From: Wolfiporia cocos
Lineage: Eukaryota; Basidiomycota; Agaricomycetes; Polyporales; Phaeolaceae
Assembly (NCBI GenBank): GCA_029448655.1
Contig: JACCLO010000005.1
Span: 620,001-684,000 of the forward strand
Direction of reading: 5' to 3'
DNA length: 64,000 bases
Below the pieces are notes generated by a model. The model did no database searches. It saw nothing but the letters and a program-made list of their open reading frames with translations, and had not been told where the DNA came from. Numbering within the stretch: position 1 is the stretch's first letter; each line of letters starts with the position of its first letter. A program made the translations under genes and the position numbers. This document shows positions 34,483 to 44,593 of the stretch, in pieces.

Positions 34483-35562
34483 ATGTCAACGCCACTCCCT
34501 ACAACCAGCCCGTCTGAGCGACCCACCGCCCCGACAATGCGGCGGTCTCTCACAATCCGCATGGGGTACCAGACAGGCAGGTCCTATGGCTGTTCGGAGG
34601 ATGCCCACGTCCGCACCAGACACGCGCTCACCTGGCACAGGTCTGACATCCCCCCCGGAGGGCAGGCGACCCCCTGGACCAATTGATTTGAACTCGTACA
34701 GGAACTCACAGACATCTTTGACCAGTACCAGGACGTCACAGAGAGGATCGTGCAACTCGAACGTACAGTCCTCCTCCAATGACAGAGGCTTGGGCAGTGC
34801 ATCACCCAGTGGATCGACCACCTTGGGGCATCGACACCATCACGGATCCGATGAGCGTTCGCAGAAGTCGAAGCGGGCCCACCCCACCCCCCACGAACGC
34901 GAAGTCCTGTCCCAGCCATGCCCCCCTGGTTACTCGACGACAGCGAGTTGGATCGAATCGCAGAACCATTCGATTTTATGGAACACAGTCATGTGGTATC
35001 TCACGACGCTGCCGTATCGACTACCCCCACAGGACCTCGACCTCGAGAATCAGCGTGCCCTCCTCCGCATCCATGAAACGATGAACGACGCCCAGTTCGG
35101 GAGGGGTCAAGCCATGATAGGGCTCCCCCCTCGCCGACCTCTGCACCTGCTAGCGATGGAGTTAGTAACCGATCTCCATCAGTTGAGATCATCAGCCGGG
35201 AGGAGTGGGAGCGAGGGAGGGACGGATGGGACGAATCCCTTTACCAGCTGCCTACCTGGCTCCGACAGCATCTCTGGGCCCACCACCACCACCAGCGGTA
35301 CGAATCAGGAGAGTATCTTCACGCCGTCCCCTCAGCTCACTCACCACCCCGACCATCTGCCAAGGAACCCTGTCATCGATGCGGTAGCCCCTGGCATTGG
35401 GTCCTTGACTGTCCCGATTACAGATGCCCCACCTGCAGAGTCACGCAGCCAGGACATCGCGTCGGCAAATGTGCCCTCTATCAGGTATGGATCCCCCCTC
35501 CGACACCTCCACTCCCCGATACAGATGCGGGATACAACAACCCTGACCTGGAGGCCCTCTGA
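34483..35562 (+). pseudogene. ORF3 of Element 2 with tandem zinc knuckles
   Basis: This is a 360-codon frame starting MSTPLPTTSPSERP at 34483, overlapping the open tail of pol in another frame. It has four stops, all TGA (34684, 34780, 34852, 35074). Between them is a helical, heptad-like stretch (FELVQELTDIFDQYQDV), an acidic part (DDSELDRIAEPFDFMEHS), and REEWERGRDGWDESLYQLP. At the end are two knuckles, CHRCGSPWHWVLDC (CX2CX4HX4C) and CPTCRVTQPGHRVGKC (CX2CX6HX4C). Function is unknown; nucleic-acid binding is the inference from the knuckles. The pol frame over the same bases has no stop, so a reader could take the pol tail as real instead. Confidence 0.6.
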
Positions 35563-35617
35563 GTGGCCGTGATGCTTGGATTTCATCGAGGGCGATGAAG
35601 GCTTGAGGGGGGGGTGA

Positions 35618-36159
35618 TGTTACAATCTTACCAGGTACACTCGAATATCCTGTTTGACGCCTCACTGTGTATGAGGACTTAGCGTTCAACCGCTGTATCC
35701 AGCGCTCTATTTCTAGGGGTCTCCGCTCAACCATAGGCCCTGTTTCATGTATAACAGCCCTATGCCCATTCTCCGTGTTCGCATCGCGTTCTAGCTGATA
35801 TTCTGTGTCTAACCACAGTAGTTCTCAGTTTCATCCCTTGTTGCGTTCAACCGCAACACTTCTCCTTTATTACTTATATCGTTAGCCCGATGGACCTAAT
35901 AGTAGCAGTACCAAGGACACTATGACCCCAATTAACAGACCGCAGTATATAACCTGATGTAAATATCGGTCGAGTTCCTCAGCTCGACCTTGTTGAATTA
36001 CAAGGATCTTATACTCGTTCTCAAGGGCTTGAGCAATTAAGCCTGCAGCTTGTATATCGACGCTCTGACTCTGAGGAGTCCGACGAGTAGTGCGCTACTC
36101 GATACGCTGAGTAACGTGACTTAGTTATTTTGCATTGGACGGATATTCAATCCGTAACA
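35618..36159 (+). repeat. 3' LTR of Element 2 (542 bp)
   Basis: It starts TGTTACAATC directly after a G-rich purine tract (GAGGGGGGGGTGA) and ends CCGTAACA. It lacks the insertion seen in the left LTR. Confidence 0.93.
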
Positions 36160-36639
36160 AATATGGACATTAGTATTACATAATAAGACTGTTAGGGGTC
36201 TTATATGTCATGTATATATACTGGACTTGCTGAACACTATTGCCTCAGTTCTATTCATTGCATTCATACCTCCAAGTTAACAACTCAGTTGTATCTCGCT
36301 CTACTCGCTCTACTACCTTGCCTAACCAGCAAATACCAAGCCTAAACAATAAGTGAGTAGTCTTGTGTTAGAAAGCTTGGTGCAACCTATGTGGCCTTTA
36401 CTGTGACCATGACTGCAAGATATGCATGCTTACCATGATCCTTACCATGATCCTTACTGCAAGCTATGGGCACCTACTCGTGACCATTGTTGCAAGCATA
36501 ATTGCAAGACAATCAACAGTTTGGGTTGCCATGTTGTGTATGTGCAATCCCAAGCCTCATAATGAACTAGAAAATGCTATTGCAAGCTTAACACAAGATA
36601 AGGACTTTTACCAGAACCATTACCACAAGATATGCATAC
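36160..36639. repeat. worn LTR fragment and degenerate tandem repeats
   Basis: 36160-36370 resembles the U3/R/U5 part of other LTRs here (ATGTATATATACTGG). 36400-36639 has repeated CCTTAC, CATGATC and GCAAGC units. A stretch at 36451-36530 is similar to 39590-39662 on the far side of the nest, which shows the nest interrupted a repeat array. Confidence 0.55.
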
Positions 36640-36772
36640 TGTCACAGATTATTAGGGGCTTGGGATCTTGACACAGACTTACCATCTGTGTGACCAGCCT
36701 ACCAGGACGGGGGACTCATAACACCCACAGCGCACCAGCGTGTCAGACAGAGGTGAACGTTGGGCATAGGCT

Positions 36773-37289
36773 TGACACAGACTTGCCTCTGATGTCACGT
36801 CCCAACCGCTGGGTCTTGTCTCTAAGGGACCTAGCGTCATCTATAGGGGAGGCTACAATGCTAAGGAGGGTAGCCACCAGACTAGCAGGTGTAAGACGGA
36901 GGAGACGTCGCGCGGGCAGACAAGGAGAGAGCATGAAAGAGGGCACACGCGCCCAACTGACATTAATAGGTCTGAGGTTGTAAGACCTCAGACGAGCTAT
37001 TATATACATGACGGGACCGCTACGCTATGACTGAGGGGCATACCCTAAAGTGGGCTGGTCTGTGCGCAAGGTGGGTACAGTGTCATGTGAGGAGCTGACT
37101 AAGTAAGGGGGCGGTGCCAAGGCGCCACTACTATCAGTCAAGTATCTAATCTAATCTATCTACCGGTCACGTGCCGTCAGGCAGGGGAGGGCGTAGTGAC
37201 GAAGGGGTTAGCGAGCCTAAGGGAAGGTGTAGTGATGCGGGTTCGAGCCTAGGGGCCCCCGCATTATGTCAGAGGGTAAAACCGTGACA
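36773..37289 (-). repeat. LTR of the non-autonomous element (3' copy by orientation)
   Basis: It differs from the other copy by scattered changes. It carries the hairpin-forming GTCTGAGG..CCTCAGAC at the predicted U3/R junction. Confidence 0.9.
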
Positions 37290-38369
37290 TTACCTCCGCT
37301 TTATGGTTCATCGCCTCGATGAAGAACGATGGTCGATTCCTCAACGCTTTTGCCGCAGCGAAGAGGAGACCGGGTCTCTTGAGGTTGCAACGCCTGTAGT
37401 GAGGGTAATGGGTATAGAAAGGATTGTTCCGCGCCTTTCCAGGGGCGCGCCTGTATGAGTGAAAGTGTTCCTGTTGGCAGAGGGGTGTACCTAGCGTGGA
37501 GCGGTGACGGGTTCAGCAGTGCCCAGGTGTCGGTGTCTACACGATGGGGGTAACAACTTCCCATGGGCGTGGTGACGGACACAGGGCGGTCGGGCTCCTC
37601 CTACGACCGAGAGGGCTGAGGGTACGGACTCCAGGAACGAGGTCCTTGGTCATCCAATTTAATGTCTAGGATGTTATACCTATGGATCCAGGCGGGGACT
37701 AGGTCGCCATGGAAGGTATGGGGTACAACGGGCTACGCGTGGTGGACCAGCTGGCTACCGTAGCGCAGTGGTCAACCGGCTCTCATATGGTCAGGAGAGG
37801 GTGCGTCGTGTACGGGGGTGCCGACTTCGTAGCACAGAGTGACGGGGGCGGCGGTGGAATAGATGGAGGGTCCTGATACAAGGACACCGCGGCAGGGGGG
37901 TCGTCTTCACAGTCGCACTTCTATTCGCGCATGTCGGACTGGGGATGCACCGGTGAACGCTCCACCTCCGCTTTGGGACGAAGCGGAGGGGGTCACAGTG
38001 GTGGACGCCATCCCTGGGGTTTTCACCGGCTGTCTGGGACTCTCGCAGACCGTCTCCGACGTGACGTACGAGGACGCGCGCCGTGATAAGGCCGTTGAGT
38101 GGGCAGGCCCGGCTACTCACAGGTTCTCACTCCTCAGGAGGTGTGCGGCTTGGACTCACACAGTGTACAGGGAGGCAGACGGTACTCCAGTACGGTGTGG
38201 TCGCCATGACAACGGTTGGGATATGGGGGCTCGCAATTGTGCGGACCAGGGTCATTCGACGCTCCTGGCTGCCCCGCCCCGTCGTCAACACCTAACAGAG
38301 TGGAGAAACTCCTCTGGGTCCCCGACGTTGCCAACGTCGAAGACGGGGAGTAAGATAGACCTATTAAAA

Positions 38370-38885
38370 TGACACAGACTTAGCTCTGATGTCACGTCCC
38401 AACCGCTGGGTCTTGTCTCTAAGGGACCTAACGTCGTCTATAGGGGCGCCGCAACACTAAGGGGGGCAGCAACCAGACTAGCAAGGTATAAGACGAGGGA
38501 GACGTCGCGAGGGCAGACAAGGAGAGAGCATGAAAGAGGGCACACGCGCCCAACTGACATTAATAGGTCTGAGGTTGTAAGACCTCAGACGAGCTATTAT
38601 ATACATGACGGGACCGCTACGCTATGACTGAGGGGCATACCCTAAAGTGGGCTGGTCTGTGCGCAAGGTAGGTACAGTGTCATGTGAGGGGCTGACTAAG
38701 TAAGGGGGCAGTGCCAAGGCGCCACTACTATCAGTCAAGTATCTAATTTATCTATCTACCGGTCACGTGCCGTCAGGCAGGGGAGGGCGTAGTGACGAAG
38801 GGGTTAGCGAGCCTAAGGGAAGGTGTAGTGATGCGGGTTCGAGCCTAGGGGCCCCCGCATTATGTCAGAGGGTAAAACCGTGACA
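38370..38885 (-). repeat. LTR of the non-autonomous element (5' copy by orientation)
   Basis: It carries the inverted repeat at 38567-38590, the TATA box 30 nt upstream of the primer 11-mer, and ends CGTGACA on the plus strand. Confidence 0.9.
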
Positions 38886-40113
38886 AGGCTGCTCCTAGAA
38901 AGTGGCTACCCCTAAGTCGATGTGCCCAGACTAGCGAGTGAGAGTGAGGGAGAGAGCTGGAGCCGACCACGCCAGCATCATGCAGTACGATGAGAAAGGG
39001 ACCAGAGGTCCATGTCAAGAATCTCAAGAATGGGGAGTAAGCCCCATTCTGCCGTACGTTATATACATGAGCGGCTATACTACTAGCCCAGCCCTAAAGT
39101 ACTGGTCTGAGCGCAGTAACTAAGAGGCCATGTGACTAGGGGCACTATGTACACTACATGTGACTGTAATGTGGATACCTGAGGCACGCGCTACCCTACA
39201 GCGCTAATCTACAAGGTCTGATAAGATAACATAGGAGCGACGAGAGGTAACTATGAGTAAAGACTTAGCCTTGCAGCCTAGAGGCGCTTCTGCAGCATAG
39301 CGAGGGATGTCGAGAACCCCCCCCCCAGGGAATTCTGTGACAGATCTCCCTGTGGCATAGCATACCATAAAGGCATAATACTGCACAAAGGGTACAGCCA
39401 ATACTGTAGAGGTGCCATAATAAGTGCCTAGTGTGGGAATATGAACTATACATATAGTGTGTCCCGCCTATAACAGCTGAGCTGTTATAGTGGCCCTTTT
39501 GGCTAAGTGGTGTTGGATGCCTGTCCCCATGGAGCTGCCAGCCTGGGACTGCCGGTAGAACTGTGACACACACTTACCACAACCCTTACCATGAGCAATG
39601 GGCGCTTATTTGCGATCCCTATTGTGAGCATAATTGTAAGGCAACTGTCAATTTGGTTTGCCCAGTTTGATATGAGCCACAGCAAGCCTCATATGAATGC
39701 TTACTGAAACCTTTCTACAAGCATCCTGTGAGCCTACCATGAGATGTGGATGCCTATCACAACCCTCATCGCAACATCACTCACTATAATTTTCACCAAT
39801 GGGGAGCTAGAGGCCTGCCCACCTCTGCATCCCCCCACCTTCTGCCTCACAACCCCCCACCTCACAATCCCCTACTTTGTGACCCCCATCCTGTGCACCC
39901 TGAACCCTACATCTCATGAGCCTTAAACCTCACATCCCCAACATCTTGCAACACCCACCCTGCAACCCTTACTTTGCAATGCCTACCCTGCAATCCTCTA
40001 CCTTGTGATCACTGTCCTGCAGCCCTCCACCTTCCACCCCTCAGGCATATGAGTCAGCCAACTTGCAGCAATGTGGACATATTGACCCTCAGTGGGCCCA
40101 CCCAGTGTTCCAG

Positions 40114-41185
40114 TGACAAGAGCACAACCTCAGACACACACACAGGGGAAGGGGGCTCGCTCAAAGGCGCCTTCCTGGTCCGGGGCATCTAAGGCTGCAA
40201 AGGCCAAGACAAGTCTGAGGTTCGCTCAAGACTGTCTGGCATTTATATAGTCCTACACTATTTGTACATGTTATGGTGCATGGCCCGTAGGGCATCAGCG
40301 CTGAGGTAATCTACGTGCTACATGGTGGCCATTAAGGGCATTGGAGCGCGAGCACTGGTACGGCTAGGGGAGCGCTGGATGTCTATGGCAACGTAGCAGG
40401 TTAGGCCCGATCTGTGGTTCTCGTCGATTGGGGGTTCACTGGTAATGGTGGGGTTCTATGTCTGTGATCGGGGTGTCTGCTGTCCAGGTTCCCAAGTACT
40501 GGTACTGAGGGGAAGGCACATGGCGGCCCAGGTTCCCACATGCTGGTACTGAAGAGTGGCATCTGCTGAGAACATGGACTGGCCAGTACAGGCTGTGTGT
40601 GATGTAGGGTGATCGAGTGTGATTGGCCTCAATTGGTACGTAGAGTCCTGTGACTGCTAGGGTCCTCAGTCGAACAGGTGCTGCCCGAGGTCAGTGTTCC
40701 TTGTAGACTAGGGCGGCTGGAGCTTAAGGCCTTCCGTGGGCCTGTGTCCGCATAGTACATAGTCCATGCCAGTAATGGCGTGAGTCCATGGTCAGTAATG
40801 ACCATGTAGCTGGTAGTGGCTGTAGTCCATGGAGACGGGAGGCATTGGGTTTGATTGGTTGGGTGGACATAGTTCTAGCCGTGAGTCTGGATGGTCGTGA
40901 CCCGATGAGGTGTGGTCCAGGTGGCAAGGGGTTGGTCTGGTCAAGTGCTACTGGGCTCATCATAGTTGGTTGGGGTCATGTGACTGCTATTGGCTTTATG
41001 TTGGACTGGACGTGTGGTTTTGGACTAGGGTTTTTAGGCAAAGCTGGTGATGTTGTTAGCTAGTGCCTGTAGTGGTATGTATGTAGGGCTTGGTTCTAGC
41101 TGAGGCATTGGGTTTCCAGCCTCGGGGGTATTCTCAATGATCAGAAAAGGTACTGTGCCTAGAGGCTTGAAATTGGCATGTGACA
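40114..41185 (-). mobile_element. 1072-bp solo LTR (long relative of Element 1 LTR)
   Basis: It has TG..CA ends, with TCCAG at 40109-40113 and 41186-41190. On the minus strand it has a TATA box and the same ACATGTACAAATAGTG and CTTGTGTCA-like end region as Element 1. It is homologous to 54089-55146. Confidence 0.92.
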
Positions 41186-41299
41186 TCCAGGTACTGAGTG
41201 AGTGGGCTGACTGGGACTCATGGCAACATGGGCACTGCAACCCCCTGTTGACCCACCCAGCATTCCAGGTATGTGAAAATTTGGTTGATGGGCTGATTG

Positions 41300-41886
41300 T
41301 GTCACAGATTTATCTGTGGCATATATAGGTACTTTTTCACTTGTTTTTAGGGCTTATTCTGCACCTTCTAGGTGCCTCTACAGCCTTAGTGCCCTTACCG
41401 GTGCTAGGCACAACAGCAGCACGCCTATCCGTTCTCCTTAGCACCTTAGCCTCTGGCCCACACTCATCCCAGAGCCAGCGCCCGGTCACATGGTAGATAG
41501 TCACATTATGCTTACTCATCAGCCTAGCCCCTGGCCCAGTAGTTATGCGTTGACACATTATGCTTATGGGACAAGGTAGTTACCACGCACAGACTGTGCC
41601 TTTAGGGCCGGCTGAGTACCTTAGGGTAGCGGCTACCTTCATGTATATATGCCCATGCATTCTGAGGTACTCCTCAGAATTATTCATCTTGGCCACACAC
41701 CGACATACTGGTGTAGCGTGCCTGGTTCATGATCATCCCTAGCATATGTGCCTCTTGGCCTGACTCTACTGTCACCACTCGCTAGTCTGGGGTTATCCTC
41801 CTCACCTATGCATCTTCCCTTATGGGTTATCTGCAAGACCTTAGGACTTAGGGACATAGGGGCATGACCGGGTATGTTCTGTGTCA
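41300..41886 (+). mobile_element. 587-bp solo LTR
   Basis: It starts TGTCACAGATTTATCTG and ends TCTGTGTCA. GATTG is duplicated at 41295-41299 and 41887-41891. It has a TATATAT box (41644) and the perfect inverted repeat ATTCTGAGG TACT CCTCAGAAT (41659-41680). It is the inverted relative of 52578-53173. Confidence 0.93.
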
Positions 41887-42606
41887 GATTGGGGCTCACA
41901 GCAACATGGGCACCATGATCCTCTGTCAGCTCACTCAGTGTTCCAAGTACATAGATTTTTAGTTGGTGGGCCAACTGGGGCTCATAGCAACATGGGCACT
42001 GTGACCCCCCACTGGTCCATCTAGTGTTCCAGGTATGTGATTTTTATTTTGTTAGCTGTACAGTGTTTGCAGCAACATGGGCACTATGGCCCCCTGTCAG
42101 CCCACCTAGCATTCCAGGTACATGAAAAGTCTCTGGGTGGGCCGACCAGGGGCTGTGACAACATGGGCACTGCAATCCCCATCAGCTTGACCCTATGTTC
42201 CAGCTATAAAGATCTGGTGGGCTGACTGGATATGCAGGCAATGAGGGATTTGTCTGCCAACACCTGGCTCTGCTGGCATACAAGCCCATTGTACCCATCA
42301 ATTGACCAGCTGTTCCAAGTATAGTGACTGAATGGGCTCCTGAATCAGGCTATTCACACAAGGATGAGTGGTAGTGGCATTAACTGTCAATAGAAGGCAG
42401 CATACCTGCAATTGAGGGAGATGGAGAACTGAGAACTGATCATGTAACATGTGAGTTGCTGTTGTGCATGGTCCTACATGGTTATATTGCTATCCACATG
42501 CACAAACAGCACAAGGAGCTTTAAGAATGTGTCACAGATTTAGCTGTGGCATGACTAGGTACCTCCCCCTAGCGGGAGTCGAACATAGGTACTTATGTTT
42601 AGTAGT

Positions 42607-43197
42607 TGACACAGACTTACCCGTCTGTGCGACTGGCCTATAGCCAGGGTATACCCCAAAGCCTAACGTCGACATCCCAGCCCATGGCGCAAGGGAGTGA
42701 CGAGGCGACAAGCCATCTTCAGCGGTGAAAGGATCTTCTGTAGGGAGTGACCAGGTCCCAGAAGAGAGCCTTCCCCAGACTAGCAAGTCAAAGACTTAGA
42801 GCGGGGCGGCATGGCGCGCAGACAGAGTGAGAAAGAGGGCCTAAGCCCATGTTGCCGAGAATCTTAGAGTTGAGGTGTAAGCCTCAACTCGTCGTAACTT
42901 ATATACATGTGGCGACTACTTAAGGTACTACCCTAAAGACCTGGCCTGTGCGCAGTATCTACAGTAGACCATGTGATAAGTAACAGCCGTAACGTACATG
43001 TAATGAAGTGTGACCATGATGTGGGAGTGGAGGCGCGCACTACCCTAAGGTGCTAGCTACTAGGTCAAGTGACTTGGTCGGTATCTAGGAAGCGACGTGG
43101 AGGTGGCTAGAGTGAAGGGAGAGCCACGTGCTCAGTGGCGCCCTAGGAATACAATAGCGAGGGACGTCGTAGAACCCCCTAAGGGCATTCTGTGACA
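42607..43197 (-). mobile_element. 591-bp solo LTR
   Basis: It starts TGACACAGACTTACCC and ends TTCTGTGACA; GTAGT lies at 42602-42606 and 43198-43202. The inverted repeat GAGTTGAGG..CCTCAACTC lies beside the minus-strand TATA (CTTATATACATG). Confidence 0.92.
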
Positions 43198-43218
43198 GTA
43201 GTCACATGACTTGGAGAC

Positions 43219-43930
43219 TGTTACGGTTATTTTGGATTTTTCGAACGCTGGCGGAACTCACCATTGAGCGAATACGATACAGGGACTTGTTGCGCAACCA
43301 ACCCCCTGGCTACTCGTGACTCGTACTGGGCGCATCCCCAGTTGTATTAGCTTATAGGGCACATTTCATCTTTGGCAGATCCAACTCTGCCCTCGTTTCA
43401 TGTTCATCGTTTATTAGCTGACAGATGGCGTTCAACCGCCATCATCATTCCTATCTATCGTCTCGGATATATCACTACATACTTATCAAACGTTTGGAAC
43501 TATAGCGTAGATAGTAGCGGTGACATCTGGGATGGACTTGACCCCTAAAACCTAACGTAGTATATAAACTCATGTACTTACTGTCGAGGCTCTTCAGCTC
43601 GACCTTGTTGTACAAACAAGAAGTCTTATACTCGTTCTCAAACGTAGGAAACTACGCTCAGTATTTCTCGCTCGAGCAACCGAACGACTAAGTCCTCGAA
43701 GTGCACATTGACTTCTCGGGCTTAGGCGAGTCTTATATTCTATCCGACTCGCACCTGAACAGATTATATCCTCTAACGCGTATTGGATATTAACCGATCT
43801 CCTAAGAACTTCACTTAGGACTTGAAGGCATCTAACAAGTATTTGCCTTGCATACGGCGACGTGCCTACGTGCAGAAGAACGATCTATATTCGCGACTCA
43901 AATATACGAACGGGTATTCGACCCGTAACA
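43219..43930 (+). mobile_element. 712-bp solo LTR, TGTTACGG family
   Basis: It starts TGTTACGG and ends CCCGTAACA; GAGAC lies at 43214-43218 and 43931-43935. GTATATAAAC is followed by GTCGAG..CAGCTCGACCTTG, the same primer-like motif as in Element 2. Confidence 0.93.
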
Positions 43931-44205
43931 GAGACCCAGTAGTGTAGTGGGAGCATGTCACTATACCCTGACAGTCACGGTACCTACCAGCGGCTACATA
44001 CATGCTTACATAAGGCCCTTAGTTACACTATGCACGGATCTCGTCTTAAGGGTAGCCCCCTCTGCAGATAGTGTACAGCCTCACATATATAAGTAGCAAC
44101 ATCTGAGGTCTTACTACCTCAGACTGAAGATACTCAACGTTGGGCTCAGTCCCTCTCTACTCCCTCATGCATGCTAGACTGGGGCCCTCTGCGCTACACT
44201 CTTAG

Positions 44206-44593
44206 TGACTTGGTGTATGGACTATAAGCCAGTGCTATAACATAGTGCATAATGACAGTTTTGTGCCAGAATGGCTGCCCTGGAATCCACAGCCTTCCAC
44301 TTGATACTCATGCAGATCCCATCCAATAGGTACAAAAGACATGATATCACCTGTGGTGTAACTGAGACCTAATATTGCAGGTCAAACAGACTCGGAGTAG
44401 TCTCAACCTTCCAGAGTGTAGCAAGTAATACTCACCAAGCATAGTTTTGCTTTTTGAGAAGAACAGTCTTGAGGTATGCTGGAGTACCGTGAATATCAAA
44501 TGATATGGAGAACATACGCTTGATGGCTTGCACTGATAGTAAGGCTCCAACTATTTAATGTATATATCATGTATATAGTATATGGTTATCCTG
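44206..44593. other. unassigned repeat-like DNA
   Basis: It contains short broken frames only. Its end (AAGGCTCCAACTATTTAATG, then ATGTATATAG) resembles sequence at 63499-63550 beyond the right palindrome arm. Confidence 0.35.

Larger units (their letters stand above)
27145..36159 (+). mobile_element. Element 2: decayed chromodomain Ty3/Gypsy element with dUTPase and ORF3
   Basis: The LTRs are 1054 bp (left, containing a 507-bp insertion plus 5-bp duplication) and 542 bp (right); removing the insertion gives 542 bp for both. They begin TGTTA and end CCGTAACA. About ten substitutions were noticed between them, so this copy is older than Element 1. Gag, pol and a third ORF are present but carry stops, one frameshift and a 509-bp solo LTR. 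No matching duplication is seen at the ends (GTTAC left, AATAT right). Confidence 0.92.
36773..38885 (-). mobile_element. non-autonomous LTR element (LARD/TRIM-like), 2.1 kb
   Basis: Two near-identical LTRs (36773-37289, 517 bp; 38370-38885, 516 bp) flank a 1080-bp interior without a recognisable protein domain. The target duplication AGGCT is perfect at 36768-36772 and 38886-38890. TATA on the minus strand (38598-38603) sets the orientation. The PBS TTAATAGGTCT (minus strand, 38367-38357) matches the primer AGACCTATTAA (minus, 38570-38560). A purine-rich AAAGCGGAGG (minus) precedes the 3' LTR. Open frames inside (37863-38372 plus; 37301-37582 minus) look like chance frames. It must borrow proteins from an autonomous element. 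Confidence 0.9.
36669..39342 (-). mobile_element. middle solo LTR (about 556 bp net) split by a non-coding LTR element
   Basis: It starts TGACACAGACTTACC and ends TTCTGTGACA, with GATCT at 36664-36668 and 39343-39347. The TATA box is on the minus strand. It is homologous to 49613-50184. Its pieces are 36669-36772 and 38891-39342. Confidence 0.9.
36640..39568. mobile_element. outer solo LTR (about 250 bp net) split by nested insertions
   Basis: It starts TGTCACAGATTATTAGGGGC and ends CTGTGACA. Flanks are CATAC (36635-36639) and CACAC (39569-39573), a duplication with one change. Its two pieces are 36640-36668 and 39348-39568. The same family is intact at 58175-58412. It contains the palindrome TATAACAGCTGAGCTGTTATA (39470-39490). 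Confidence 0.85.
39574..42320. repeat. degenerate tandem repeats including an 84-87-bp minisatellite
   Basis: 39574-40030 has worn CCCTACC/TTGCAACCC type units. From about 40060, units containing GCAACATGGGCACTG and ending TTCCAGG recur at 84-87-bp spacing (TTCCAG near 41262, 41941, 42028, 42112, 42198). The spacing 41262 to 41941 equals one unit once the LTR 41300-41886 and its duplication are removed. Two solo LTRs sit in the array. Confidence 0.75.
42530..44205 (+). mobile_element. old LTR split by two younger LTRs, right end unclear
   Basis: It starts TGTCACAGATTTAGCTGTGG, is interrupted at 42607 and again at 43219, and resumes to about 44200 with a TATA (CACATATATAAG) and the inverted repeat TCTGAGGT CTTACT ACCTCAGA near 44111. 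No clean right terminus or target duplication was found. Confidence 0.6.

Noticed and set aside
32537..35572. Pol of Element 2 as one 1011-codon protein to 35572
   Set aside because: Beyond the chromodomain the frame reads low-complexity sequence while another frame carries zinc knuckles, so the open tail is probably not coding; not fully excluded.
37221..37265. tRNA-like stretch GGTTCGAGCC in the non-coding element LTR (B-box like)
   Set aside because: No acceptor, D or anticodon arms fold around it; the stretch forms a different inverted repeat (ATGCGGG..CCCGCAT).
37305..37335. 5.8S rRNA-like CTCGATGAAGAACGA
   Set aside because: The match is only about 13 nt and the flanks do not follow 5.8S rRNA.
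37863..38372. 169-codon frame inside the non-coding LTR element
   Set aside because: It has no domain and is antisense to the element orientation set by TATA and PBS; likely chance in GC-rich DNA.
39574..42320. CRISPR-like regular repeats
   Set aside because: Repeats are degenerate 84-87-bp minisatellite units without unique spacers, in a fungal genome.
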